From positions 992,001-1,056,000 of the forward strand of contig NC_060254.1 of assembly GCF_921293095.1 (NCBI RefSeq): a DNA stretch of 64,000 nucleotides. The letters are read 5' to 3'. Shown here in pieces: positions 45,656-58,269 of the stretch. How positions within the stretch are numbered: the first letter of the stretch is position 1; every line of letters begins with the position of its first letter. The position numbers and the translations under genes are program-made. Source of the stretch: Ischnura elegans (lineage: Eukaryota; Arthropoda; Insecta; Odonata; Coenagrionidae). The notes beneath the pieces were generated by a model. It was not told where the DNA came from, made no database searches, and saw only the letters and a program-made list of their open reading frames with translations.

Positions 45656-46738
45656 GAGAATTCATCAAAGGCTCTTGACGATTATCTGGCTGGTAACTGG
45701 CTTACCAGACACTCCCCTCAGAGCTTTAGACAAAATATGTTTACTTGGTGACTTCAATGCCATACTTTCAAAGGAGGACAGAACTAATCATCGGGAAAGA
45801 AGACCCAAGATAAAAAAACCTTACATGCCATCATCCCAAAGCACAACCTTGTTGATATTTGCCCATCCATGCAACCAAGGGATTAAGTCACAATTTTTAT
45901 GGTACCAACTCTAGCTTGAGGCAAGACAGAGTTTATATTAGAGCAAACCAACCACACTTAGTGAAAAATATGAAACTACATACAGGCGGTCCCCGACTTT
46001 CGTACACAATGCGTTCCCGAAAACTTGTACGAAAGTCGAATTGTACGAAAGTCGAACCATTGACTTCCATACTAATTAGGGGTTACGTTCCAAAAGAGCG
46101 GAATTTACGTACTAAAACCTTTTTTTTCACGGAATTCATTTCAATTGACTTAATTTTAATAATATATTAATAAAACTCCTCAAATCATATAATTTATTTC
46201 GAAAATACGCAGAAAATGCAAATATAAGTTTAAAAAACAAGAACTCCGTTGGCTATCGAGTGAAACTTCCTCTTGGCGTTTAAGTTGGCATTCCACTTAT
46301 TACGTCCACTATAAATAAAAGGACATATCAAGTAGCATAAAAAAATGTATTCGTTGAACCCGCACTCTGGATACCTTTTAATTTTTACACCAAAATTCGA
46401 TGTTTGGCAAGTGACATTCGTGATCGCGTATATTCCGCATGTTATTCAAAAAAGACAAAAGACAAGCGGAATTCGGGTGATATGTCGTGCAATATCGTTG
46501 CTGAAGGTTTACATGAATTAAACAGCACTCAAACGAAAAACACAATTAGAAAGGTCTTACTAGTTTTATTGAAAGCTATTAGATGATGTCTAGTCAACTT
46601 CTTTTGAAAAATATGTTTAATGAAGGCTTTCCTCTTCTCTTGATAAAGGAGCCTATAGCAGGCAGTCTCTCTCCTAAATAAATCACCTAGATCAGAGTCA
46701 ATTATGCCTCGTTCACATTACGATCGTCCGAGCCGTCG

Positions 46739-47745
46739 CACAGTGGGCGGAAATCGGAAAAAGCCGGACAAAATTACAAAATGGCTTTTTTTGAGGTATA
46801 AACTTGAAACTTCGCAGGTATACTCAGAAATGATTGAAATTTATGGATATGTACTTCATTTGACTTAGATCCTACCCGTTACTGAGATACAGAGGCTCAA
46901 ACGTGAGCAAATTTCCATAAAAACGCCCGTCTTCAATTTTCTCTGAAAATCTTCCAAAGTAAGTGGATGGTGAAGTTATGGGTGGATTCTTGCGAAACAA
47001 AAAACCACATAATCTGTTGGCATGGTGTTTTTTCTTTAATTTTCCGTAATCTTAAAGAATACCGTCCAGAAATTCTTACCGTGCAGTAACAAAATGGCGG
47101 ATACTGTTTTTCGACAAAGTTTTACATTTAGGTAGAGTTTCAAATAGGTTTTCGGCGAGGTCGCGCGGAGTAACTTATATGAGAGCATTTGTTGAAGATT
47201 TCTTAAGGTTTTTATGCAGTTTTCTTTGAAATAAGTTTGCGTCGCCGGAAATGACATTGATTTTTCGACCGCGCGGCAGGGTTCGTCTCCGCGCGTCGGG
47301 AGTTGGATTAGCCGCGACGCGGTAAGGTTATTGAAGCTGTATGGCTTTTAACGCTCACCATTCACCGTTTTTATGTTTTTCTTCAAGACACCGATTCTCA
47401 AATGGTCTACGGTGAACACAGTGGAGGTTTTTCATACGATGTTATTGCACGTTTCATCGAAGTTGATTTCGTTTTCTTTGGATACGATCGAAGACCATAC
47501 TTCTATTAAAAGCGTTCAAACCTCGAAAAAGTGAGTTGTTTTCCTGGGACTCATACAAAAAGACCTACCAGAAAGATACCAGCTGAGACCCTTATACCTT
47601 CTTCACTCACCGATCCCTGACCCTCAGGATTCTACTTCGAAAACGGTCGTTTTATGACACCGCGGAGTGGAGCCTTTGACCGTCTTAACGGGGGTATTTC
47701 CACGGGAACTTTTTAAAAATGTGTATCATACCCTCAGTTCTACTT
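46739..47745. repeat. Left arm of the Transib long inverted repeat
   Basis: Complementary to 50323-51329 with very few differences. A 73-codon open frame is identical in both arms (47036-47257 minus, 50811-51032 plus), which shows recent homogenisation but is not evidence for a gene. Confidence 0.9.
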
Positions 47746-48332
47746 TATATCCATAAAATGTTTTCTTCTTGAGAAGAAGAGAATAATGTTCATAAATATG
47801 GCTAATAATACAGTGTTCAGTGACTTAACATAACTACTAATCATGAAGCTAGGGCATAACATCTGATGGCAACTAAATAATCTAAATTTTATGGACGAAA
47901 ATTATGGATCGCGTGACAATCTCATGTTCGGCATCTACAGTTAGTACTAGAAAGATGTTGAAGCAGATACGATGAAGATAGGGTAGTTTAGGTAGACAAT
48001 TCATCGGAACTTCTAGCTTTTTTAAAACGTGTGTCATACCCTCAGTTCTACTTTGACTGTGGTGTAGGAAAGTTAAGTTCTCTTGAGTGCGCAGAATTTG
48101 TGAAAGTGACTTGAATTTGTTTTTGGAGCGTAGAGATTCCAAACTTCCACTTGCCTGTAAGTACGTTTTTGAATAAATCCCCGAACATCTTTTTCAAAAT
48201 AGTTATTTTAATTTATATTACCAATTTTTGCTGAAATAATTCTTAGCATTCCTTTCCTAACTAAAATAAATTAAAGCTTAAATTATCAAATGACACTGTT
48301 TAAATTCCAATCGATACGACATATACAATATG

Positions 48333-48545
48333 TTGGAAGTAAGGAAATAAAACTTTGTAGGGTTCACTGTTATTTAATTATGGGCACGACCCGGGTTTCG
48401 TAACTTGGTTACATCGTCAGGTTGAGAACTTGGTTACATCGTCAGGTTGACGATGACCTGGCGATGTAACCAAGTTACGAAACCCGGGTCGTGCCCATAA
48501 TTAAATAACAGTGAACCTTACAAAGTTTTATTTCCTTACTTCCAA
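48333..48545. repeat. 213-bp near-perfect palindrome inside the Transib
   Basis: Arms beginning TTGGAAGTAAGGAAATAAAA and containing GGGCACGACCCGGGTTTCG pair along nearly their whole length. A short internal direct repeat (CTTGGTTACATCGTCAGGTTGA) lies near the centre. It has the look of a fold-back element or SINE-derived hairpin. Confidence 0.88.
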
Positions 48546-48899
48546 TGTGGAGAGGTTTCACAAAGTAAAGCCTGAAGTTATTAGTTATATACAATATGCA
48601 TTCAGAAAATCGTATGTGGCAGTGCAGCGTACACAAACCAACAGAATATTTATCGATATCAGGTGTACGATATTTTACATCTCCTAAGTTATTCATACCC
48701 GACTTTCTTGCTCCGCAGATTTAGAACCTCATGATTCAGCTGTCCGTCAGTGTGTTGCAAACTAAAAACTATCGCTTTTCTTAATTTCGAAATGACTATA
48801 CTTTCCTGTAGGATAATAAATTATATGGGTTTTAAGATTAAGAAAAAATTAGGAAAAGAAGGTGAGCAATATAAGCATGACTTTTCCGTTGATCATTGT

Positions 48900-50157
48900 C
48901 AGTAGTAAACAGAACTTGATCGTGTAAATTCCTGATCATTAACGCCATCCACTTGCCTTTCAATATAGGTAATGTCTCTGATTTTGTAACTTCTTTCGTC
49001 TCTTTTTTCACCTAAAGCGGATGGGATGACAAAATCGTGTCGACGTCGGCCGTGGGTTTTCCCAGATAGTGTCACCTAAAATTGTAGAGCCCAGATGTGA
49101 GAAGTGCCTCTGGTGGAAGTTAAATTTTTTATCAAAAGTTTAGAGATAAATTTAATTAACCAAGAGAAATTGGAAATAAGACTTGAGTCGTTACCTGTAG
49201 CGTCGTTAATCAAACTAAGAGATACAAGGGAACTCATGAATAGGAATTCGTCTACAGCATCCACTTGTTGCCACATTTGTTTATATTGAGAGTGGCCCAA
49301 ACTTCCATCAAAACCGTACTTAGAGATTAATGTGTAGTTCACCACACATTTTAATTCTTGAGAGGTGGAAGTGGTGGCTAAGCAGGCTATTGTTCCCGAT
49401 ATGGTTTGGGTCAGTGGTGCTTGAAGGTTTACTTCGCACATGGTCTCGGTTATTTTAATTCCTTCGTTATAAAAGTCCTTTTTTTGTTAGCGCTATTCTG
49501 TCGTATCCGGGATACAAATCGTGCCCATGGCTCAGAGCTGTCCTACGGAAAGACCGATATTGACTCTTGGTCAACTCAGACGCAATCATCAATGACAGTG
49601 CCTCTTCCACTGTCATCTCAGTGTGGACCTTTTCACTCGTCCTCCACTTTGAAAGAACTCTCATGGCCCGAGTAGGGGTTGTAGTTGTTATTTCTGCAAT
49701 TAGGTGAGCTGCTTTAGTGTCTCCCCTCTCTCTCAAACTCACAGATGCCGCGAGAGCAAGCCCAGCAGTAGTAGAAGTAGTTTTTAAAGTTTGAATTTTC
49801 TTCTGCGTGATATTATACATGAGGTGCGACATTTTTTTGGCCGCCCGGGAATGCATAGCAAATATAATATGAATTTTGTAACATGAAGCTACAGGGGGAA
49901 TTTTATTTAATTCAATCAATTTGAGAGGAATATATTTTTAGAAAAATACAATACCAACCGGCTGTCGTTGAAGTATCGGGGAGGTGATGCATAACAAATT
50001 CTGGAAATGTTATGGATTCAGCGAGCCAACTTTTGTATGTCAGGAAGTCATTGAGAAATTTCACAGCATCAGGGTCTTGTCCTAAATTCAGCCTCCGCGA
50101 TAAATAATGCAGCAAATATTTTTTTTTCCGAGTGAATAATTTTTTTCCCAATTCCAA
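48900..50157 (-). pseudogene. Transib transposase (RAG1-related), N-terminal half, spliced and broken
   Basis: Exon 1 (50157-49959) has RRLNLGQDPDAVKFLNDFL and FVMHHLPDTSTTA. A 70-bp intron follows. Exon 2 (49888-49195) has AAHLIAEITTTTPTRA, DLYPGYDRI, CEVNLQAPL and SKYGFDGSLGHSQYKQMW, whose D is the likely first catalytic aspartate. After a 119-bp intron, exon 3 (from 49075) gives WENPRPTSTRFCHPIRF. A one-base shift at an A run near 49465 and another soon after RF break the frame. The part with the second aspartate and glutamate is missing, so the copy is not autonomous. Confidence 0.75.
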
Positions 50158-50322
50158 TATTATTTCATTACTTCATTGGCATTTTCTCTTGAGTGGCGGA
50201 TGGAGCCTATGTAAAATTTAGAAATAATAAATTTGTCGAACCTATGGTTATCCTATGTCCTAATGAGTACACGGGGAAGAACGTATGGTAAATGTGTAAA
50301 AGACATGGTAATCTATAAGTCA

Positions 50323-51329
50323 AAGTAGAACTGAGGGTATGATACACATTTTTAAAAAGTTCCCGTGGAAATACCCCCGTTAAGACGGTCAAAGGCTCCA
50401 CTCCGCGGTGTCATAAAACGACCGTTTTCGAAGTAGAATGCTGAGGGTCAGGGATCGGAGAGTGAAGAAGGTATAAGGGTCTCAGCTGGTATCTTTCTGG
50501 TAGGTCTTTTTGTATGAGTCCCAGGAAAACAACTCACTTTTTCGAGGTTTGAACGCTTTTAATAGAAGTATGGTCTTCGATCGTATCCAAAGAAAACGAA
50601 ATCAACTTCGATGAAACGTGCAATAACATCGTATGAAAAACCTCCACTGTGTTCACCGTAGACCATTTGAGAATCGGTGTCTTGAAGAAAAACATAAAAA
50701 CGGTGAATGGTGAGCGTTAAAAGCCATACAGCTTCAATAACCTTACCGCGTCGCGGCTAATCCAACTCCCGACGCGCGGAGACGAACCCTGCCGCGCGGT
50801 CGAAAAATCAATGTCATTTCCGGCGACGCAAACTTATTTCAAAGAAAACTGCATAAAAACCTTAAGAAATCTTCAACAAATGCTCTCATATAAGTTACTC
50901 CGCGCGACCTCGCCGAAAACCTATTTGAAACTCTACCTAAATGTAAAACTTTGTCGAAAAACAGTATCCGCCATTTTGTTACTGCACGGTAAGAATTTCT
51001 GGACGGTATTCTTTAAGATTACGGAAAATTAAAGAAAAAACACCATGCCAACAGATTATGTGGTTTTTTGTTTCGCAAGAATCCACCCATAACTTCACCA
51101 TCCACTTACTTTGGAAGATTTTCAGAGAAAATTGAAGACGGGCGTTTTTATGGAAATTTGCTCACGTTTGAGCCTCTGTATCTCAGTAACGGGTAGGATC
51201 TAAGTCAAATGAAGTACATATCCATAAATTTCAATCATTTCTGAGTATACCTGCGAAGTTTCAAGTTTATACCTCAAAAAAAGCCATTTTGTAATTTTGT
51301 CCGGCTTTTTCCGATTTCCGCCCACTGTG
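50323..51329. repeat. Right arm of the Transib long inverted repeat
   Basis: Inverse copy of 46739-47745. The inner edge lies at AAAGTAGAACTGAGGGTATG. A third short copy of that inner edge occurs near 48020-48056. Confidence 0.9.
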
Positions 51330-52120
51330 CGTCGTCGGAACTATCGTGCATTCACATTACGATGGTTGAAACCTGTGCTGCTCTCTAGTGCTGACATCTA
51401 AAGTGAACGGGAAATTGATGATTAGCAAAGCTGTTGAGGTTTGCATTGACAAGATGTTACTGTTTTCAACGTGTATTTACCGAATAATTTTTCTTCCGCT
51501 CATATTCTTCCTTCCTAGGACAAATCCATGAAAATAATAGAGCTTCACGAGCTTTTCGTCCTTCTCTTGTCGCTTCCGTTTCCGGTCTCCCAGCGCCTAA
51601 CCATAGGAAAGTGGCAACGTTCGGAACTACGTCAACTATAGTCAGAACTTGCATTCACACGGCTAGTTCGGTCAACTATCGTTAGGACGACGGCTCGGAC
51701 GATCGTAATGTGAACGGGGCATTACCAACAATTCCCTTCATTATATACGTTCATATTGTTCGCATATACTGCCGATACTGCAATTTGAAACAATTGAATG
51801 TTGGGATGCGCAATAAACATAGCGGGAATTTTAAAAAAATTACAGACCAGCGTCCGAAAGTCCGAATTTAGCGTACGAAAGTCGAGTAAAAGGTGTCAAT
51901 TTTGAACGTACGAAAGTGCGAATTGTACGAAAGTCGAGGACCGCCTGTAATTGACTATTTCTTGCGATAAAGTGCTTACAGTCAAGTGTCGAGATTCAAA
52001 ACTCATTACTAAAAGAGAGTATGTATTGGAGATTTGACAACAGCTTTCTGTGAGACTCCAAATGAAGACAGATCATGAAAGCAATCCTGAAAATTTATGC
52101 CTCTCAACTCCTGAGTGAAG

Positions 52121-55100
52121 ACTCAAAACCATCTCCGAAATGGACTAGAAGAAAAGACCTGACTAGAGAGCATACCATTGACTGCATGAAGAGAAAACTT
52201 CAAAAATGTCTCAATCTCATTCATTTCAACAAAACGGAAATGACAAATGCATTCAATCACCATGGTGACTCGACCGTGTGAAATTTTCAACGCATGAGAA
52301 ATATTCACTCCACCGCCAATTAAATCACCAACTGCATACACTTAACCATGTAAATTGCTGTTTGTGATGCACTGAAAAAAATTTCTGGACTTCTTTCTTT
52401 GACGGATTATCAGTCAATGGTGTGATTTTCCGTGAGCAGCCCATACCTTGAATAGTTGGATAACGTCAGCAGAGGATTTGGGTCTGCTGGTTAGTTGGAA
52501 GCAGGGATGTGATCCAATACGAAAATTTACGTTTCTTGCCCGAACCGTAAAGGCACAAAGCGATCCGATTCATTTCGGACCAGGCCAGCACGAAACTTTT
52601 CACTTTTAAAAGTTTAGGATCCTAAACAGTTTATTTTCCACATCGTATAGTTTCATGCTGGGTGGCACAAAATTATCCTAAAAAGTGGTTAAAGTGCCTA
52701 ACCGATTGTATGTGCCACACAGGGTTTAGGAAAGGGACTGATGGGGACATAAAAGACCAGCTAATGTGGATGTTCCTCGAGCCCAGGCCCTTCCTCGAAA
52801 TGAACGACCCTTTTCTATCCCCTCAGTGCGGTCATCCACTGCTATTTGTTGTGTTTGCGGAGTCCCTGCATTTAAATGGATGTCCAAACATCGTCCCTAG
52901 AAACAATGAGAGTTGAGTGACCTAAAGTTCACAAAAAACAAACTAAACATAATTGGGGTTGTTACACAAAATTTATGTTTTCAGTGATATAAGCCATGAA
53001 ATTCATAGTTTTACAATGCTATTCCTTGTGAGTGCAATTACTCTATGAATTGTAAAAATGGTGAACAAATGGATTGCTAAGCACTTATAACCAAGCTGCA
53101 GACATTTTCAAGACCAATAGAAAAGCTTGCCAAGTGGCAGCGTAAATCAAGCTTCAATGAGATGAACGAGGGCCTCTTCTAACATATATGCTTTACCTTT
53201 GCACACATTGCATGCACACACATTGACTTGTACGTGTTGACGAATTGCATTCACCAGACTTTTAGAGCGGACATGTTTCTCGGCAACCAAGTGGAGAAGT
53301 AGGGAAGGAGGTGGACGAGAAGAAAAATGCCTGTCAAAGCTGCACTGAAAGGCTACTTGCTTTATTGCCTTCGAGGAACATAACAAAACAAGGCTGCAGT
53401 CAGTTAGAAAACATTAGTTTTTTCCCTTTTACCTGTGTCATTCATAGCAATTATCAAGTGGCATTTGACATTTTTAATGCTCTAGACATTGCGATTCTGT
53501 TGGTGTTTGAGAACTATATGAAAGTTCATCATTACAATTTTCCTCACAAACACATATTGACACTTTTGAAAAAGTTCTACAGCAGTGAATAACTTCCTCA
53601 CCCATTTTAAAAAATATCATATAACAGCTCTGCACTTGACTCTATGTTAAACCAAATCTCACACATTACCTTATTATTCAAAGAAAAATCCGTTCCACTT
53701 CTATCTAGGCTGCATTAGTTTCTATTACCATTTACCTCCATTTAAATTTGTTGCCCAGGGTTCACTAATGATTACCAAGTAAGTAATGTAGAGTACATGC
53801 AGTGCTGGAAATGTATAAATGTTTTTTTTTCAGAACATTGCAAGCCCTTCCTACATATGAATGGTGCTGCATGACTTTCGAAGGGAAAATGGCTTTATAA
53901 GGATTCTGTGTTTCTGCTGAATGGGTCATGTGAAATGCAGCCTTGTGACTTTTTTTTTTGAATGTTTAGGTATATGTGGCAGCCCCTTTTGAACTCCGTA
54001 CCAGAGTAGTTTCTCACTTCCAGCACTGTTCAGACGTCATTAAAAAAATGTTTTTACTAATCAACCTTACTCATTGTTGCATAACCACAATAGAAATAAA
54101 TGCAGAGCAAGGCTTTTTTAAGGGAGGAAACCGTTCTGTTGAGAGCTTACTTCTTGACTAAAGGCACAGTCTCAGAAATATACAGCCGAGCCAACTCACC
54201 ACAAGAGAGTCCATTTTGTCACTGACTCCATAATTAAAAGAAAAAAATCATCGACCCAGTGAAACAAACATTGAAACGAGGCACAAAAAGGTGGTGAAGG
54301 AGATGTAACATCATACACTTGTGGCAACATATCTACAAACAGAAACTTTTTTTTTAAACACGAGAAAGAAACACTTCATACAATGCTGAAAATTTTTAAA
54401 AGACATAAAGGGTCATTTGGAAGAAGCCTCTTATGATTTTTTTAAATAAATATTCTCAACTGTTGAAAATACTTTTGAACAAATAGAACTCATCTTCTTT
54501 TCATCAAGATCTTCATCTTCATCTAAATGGTCCAGCCATTTATACTTTTATGTATATATATATATATTTGCTATACATATAATCATATGTAGACATGTCA
54601 TTTTTCACTAGTAAAATACTATTATTATACATTTTATTTACACACCACAAAATACTGTGACTTGGGTGTAAAAACATGGCTTCCTATTTAACACTTGTAG
54701 TAATATTGAGCACCCTAAAATCTTTTTAAAGCTATATACTTCTTTTATTTTTTATGTATGCTAAATATTGCACAGTTTATTTTTTAGTAGCCACTACGCT
54801 CAAACTATCTTTTTGGTGAAATATATTTTCTTCCCAATCTGCATTATGCTTCTGATGTGGTTGTGGCCCACATTGAAAAAAACATCCACTTGGCAAAAAC
54901 GCACACACGCGCACACATCAGGCACACTTTTTGCAGTTAACAATGTAACAGCAACAAATAACATGAGCTAACTCCATCCCTCCTCCGTAAAAATTCACAA
55001 GCACAGATGATCCATCTCTCTCTCTCTCAATTGTCTCATTTTATGTCTTAAGTGCATTTGGACTGTTTTCTTGAGCACCAGGGAGAACAAGCATGTTTCT

Positions 55101-57420
55101 TTAAATATGCGGCTTTTTATTTCCTCGAAGAAAGATTACTTTGTTTTCCTAATTTAACAGTATAAAGTCCTCAGCATAAAGGATTTGAGACTCTGTATTA
55201 CAGTTCACTACACTCTTTTTCTGAGTGCTTTTCTGATAGCAATTTGTGTTTTAAAATTTTGAAACATTATCTCAGTGTCTATTTCAAAGAAAACAGATTG
55301 CCCACGGAAAAAGTTGCAGACCATCAAGTTTAGCATGTGATAGAAATAATAGGTTTATAAGAATGTATATGATAATATAAGGCATATGAGCATTCTTCTA
55401 CAACATTGTAAGAATTTTTCCAGATGAAATTGTGTATATTGATAGCATGCTTATTACACCAAGTGAACTATTTTTTTTATTTTAAAGGGTTTCGTTTTGA
55501 AGGATCGATTCTTACAAAGTGATACATGTAATTACTTATTTTTGCCACTTCTAATTGATGCTGATTTATTGGAGGCTGGAAAATTTATGACTTCAGCAGG
55601 AAAATATCTTTTTTAACTTTTAAACCTTTAATGTGGTTAAAGTATTTTCAATGGAAATTATTTAGTGATGTAAAAACACTGATGCAACATTTACAACTTC
55701 TGGGATGAATTCAAAGGATTCACAAATACAAAATTCTCAACAATAATATTGCTAAAAAATTTTATCAGTGTTTATAGTGATTGAATGTTAAAAAATCATT
55801 TCTATAAAAGATTTAACGTCAAGTGATTATTTTATTACACTCTTAGTAACTTTAAAGCACCCTTACAGTGTTGATCACTTAAATGCCAATATGTCATTCT
55901 TTAGATAGCTGTTTACAATGGATGGTAAAGATGTATGCAAATTAAGGGCATTTAAAGGCAATTATACATATTTGATTGCAGCAGTGTAACTGCTTCAGAA
56001 GTTGTAATCTTTCCAAGAGAACTGTGCATGGGTCATTGCCTCCAATGGAACAATTGGGAAGGTTTCCAAATAACCCAGCAAAATTATTAATCAGCATTGC
56101 TGAAGTGATTCAAACACAAGCAAGGGTATTTGGTTAGAAATCCTACTAATATTTCATGATCACAGTGCTAATTTAAAAAAATAACGTTGGTAATTATTGG
56201 AAACTGGTTTTAAAGTTGGCTAAATAATACTGTCTTTCTAAAATATAGCTATTTTTGAAGACATCCTTCTTGTCTTTCATCACTGATTGCAAAACCTCTT
56301 TAACATTCCTTATAAACGTCTAAAAGAGCAACACTCTTGTGGCCATCACAGCCACTGACATAAACAGACTCCCTGCCAATAGATTTACCCATAAAAAATG
56401 TGCATAGACTTGAAAAATTATGCCAAAACCATGGCAGGACAAAAAATAACATCTACAGGACTCCAGCTTGCTTTGAATTGATATTGAGCAAGCATTTTCC
56501 CATTATGAATGTCCTCTTTTTGAAATTAGGGTAATGATATACATTGAGGCTCACACCCTATCACTGAGTGTGCCATCGTCTCCCAGAATGTAGCACTGGT
56601 GACTACGAGTTGGTAGTCTACAGGAGTGCCAACAATACATGTGAAAGATGAAGCTATCTACATGCTCCACTACCTGGAAAATAACAGGCATTCACATTGA
56701 CATGAGTTCCAAATACCTTTTGGTGGGCGGGAGGGCTGATGCAATTGAGGGAGGCAGGCATGTAGCTGGATATTTGATTTGCTCGTGAGCAGATGGACTA
56801 GAGTGGCAAGTTTTGGACGATTTGCACTTATTAGAAAACCATGTAGTTCATTGAATAATGTAATGATTCCTTTGGCATTAAAATTAATAAATACTCATCT
56901 TTACTCTTTACCAAAGGTGTGTCTGCACTCATTCTACCTTCTTGGAGGTTCTGCAGTCAGCCTAATTATGCGCCTGTGTCTCATCTGCTCTGCCTTACTG
57001 ATCATAATCATATGTAATATGTATTCCCCTCTCTCTATGATTTTTGTGCCTCATCTTCACACACTGAGTATTTCTGTGTCACTAAATTCTTTCCTCCTCA
57101 CAAAGGAGACTGAATAATGGATTTGTGGCTTCAAAGTGATTCAATCACAGACATTATGAAGTGTAACTACAGATTTATAAAAAAATGGAGTGTCAGATGA
57201 TGAGTGTCCCTTGGCAAGTGGGTCTCCTCAGTGGATGCAGTCGCCAGCAATCACTATGAGGGGGCAGGGGGGGGCTAAGAGCTTCCAAAGCCATTGTTGA
57301 GTTGTCTTAAACATCTAACCAGACATCCTAATAGTTTTCACATTATTTTCCACAAACAAATCAATTCATGGAAAAAAGTGTATTGTATTCTGGAATTTAA
57401 TACTTCAATAAGGTGCATGA
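52121..57420. other. Long AT-rich stretch without recognised gene
   Basis: About 5 kb of unique-looking DNA with simple repeats, including TA near 54553 and TC near 55015. Small frames such as 52662-52916 and 53147-53386 have no motif. The T-rich texture could be intron or 3' UTR. Confidence 0.4.
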
Positions 57421-57429
57421 GTCAATCAA

Positions 57430-57720
57430 AACAATGAAGGACATGGGGGTCCCTCCCCCAGAAACAAAAATCCCATAAGTTTTTAGAAAAATTCAGCACG
57501 AAAGGAAAGTTTTCAACAAATTTACTTTAAACCCACGAAAAATGATATTAGTATAATATAAGTAACTAAAATAATTTTTTTGAGCAAATATTTTCAAAAA
57601 CTCATAAAGCGCTGTTATAATTTTCTTAAAATGTTGGTTTCATTCACGTTTTCCATGTTAAAATGTTACAACTTGAATGACCATGGCTTGACGACCCCCC
57701 CCCCATTTTTGACCCTGGGT
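57430..57720. mobile_element. C/G-tract MITE relic related to 25482-25660
   Basis: Starts near GGGGGTCCCTCCCCCAG and ends near a run of nine C (57696-57704) before ATTTTTGACCCTGGGT. The stretch CATAAAGCGCTGTTATAATT parallels GAAACGCTGTCATAATTTAC in the 25.5-kb relic. Ends are not defined. Confidence 0.45.
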
Positions 57721-58079
57721 TTTATGGTTGGGAGCGAGAGCCGATGTCAAATGTGCCATAAAGGGAAGGGTGGGGTTGGAAGAGATCTGGAAAACCTGGT
57801 GTTGGTGTAGGGCTGCTCTTGACAAAGGGGACCACGGATTAAGACAATGTGTACCTCTTCCTCAAATGATCCATTGTTCATGCTGGGTTACTTGTGTAAA
57901 ACTTTGCTTTCACGCTGAAAATTTCAAGGTATTCAAAGCAGACCCTGCTAAAGATTTGCCTGTCTCTCTTAAAAAAATAAATCTGAGAAAATAGTAAAAA
58001 GATAACATCTAAATTTTCCATTTTTCATATGCCTTGAAGATTTCAAGCTTTTCAATTCCTTCAGCTAGCTATAGGCAAG

Positions 58080-58260
58080 CAATCCGTCGCCAAAAAAGAC
58101 CAGTCAAGTAGGTGAACTCGAGGTGCCCTCCTCCACAAAGCACCCAAGCAGGGTCTCTGCCCAAAAAGGGTCTTTGCCAACGCAGGAATTTGAACCTGGG
58201 CCCACGGTATGCAAAGCCAGTAGTCCAGCCGCAACGCCAACCCAATCTCGTATGCCAAAA
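58080..58260 (-). ncRNA. tRNA-derived SINE head
   Basis: On the minus strand an A-box-like TGGCGTTGCGGCTGG (about 58225-58239) and a B-box-like GGTTCAAATTCC (58184-58197) are spaced as in a tRNA. The sequence then diverges from tRNA. The pair TGGCGTTGCGGCTGGACTAC is typical of arthropod tRNA-SINE heads. Confidence 0.5.
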
Positions 58261-58269
58261 GTGCTGCTT

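Larger units (their letters stand above)
46739..51329 (-). mobile_element. Transib transposon with RSS-like ends and ~1-kb inverted arms
   Basis: Both ends are CACAGTG, a 22-bp spacer, then ACAAAATTA; CGTCG is duplicated exactly at 46734-46738 and 51330-51334. A 5-bp GC-rich duplication and CACAGTG-like ends define Transib, the relatives of RAG1. The terminal repeats are not short: about 1 kb (46739-47745 against 50323-51329) is nearly identical in inverse orientation. Between them lies a broken minus-strand transposase gene and a 213-bp palindrome. Confidence 0.9.
46705..51721. mobile_element. PIF/Harbinger-like MITE, split by the Transib
   Basis: Ends TGCC(T/C)CGTTCACATTACG pair over about 34 bp and TTA flanks both sides (46702-46704, 51722-51724), as expected for PIF/Harbinger. 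The Transib entered at GAGCCGTCG inside its left terminal repeat. Without it the MITE is about 420 bp. Confidence 0.75.
45983..51947. mobile_element. Pogo/Tigger-like Tc1-mariner element (non-autonomous) with TA duplication
   Basis: Both ends read CAGGCGGTCC(C/T)CGACTTTCGTAC, flanked by TA at 45981-45982 and 51948-51949. Subterminal copies of GTACGAAAGTCGA occur at both ends. Such CAGGCGGTCC ends and TA targets are typical of pogo/Tigger-type families. Excluding nested insertions the element is short (about 0.95 kb) and has no visible transposase. Confidence 0.85.
45670..52120 (+). pseudogene. L1-like endonuclease relic split by the pogo-like insertion
   Basis: Left piece (45670-45980): frames with LLGDFNAILSKEDRTNHRERRPK and, after a shift, FYGTNSSLRQDRVYI. 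These are typical of L1/Tx1-group APE endonucleases. The piece is interrupted at the TA used by the element at 45983-51947 and goes on at about 51950 with IIDYF and WRFDNSF, with stops. Its 5' side ends at the copia target duplication. Confidence 0.6.

Noticed and set aside
47036-47257. 73-codon frame identical to one at 50811-51032
   Set aside because: Identity follows from the inverted arms; there is no motif or other sign of a gene.
52662-52916. 84-codon plus-strand frame
   Set aside because: No recognisable motif, no splice or homology evidence, in AT-rich DNA.
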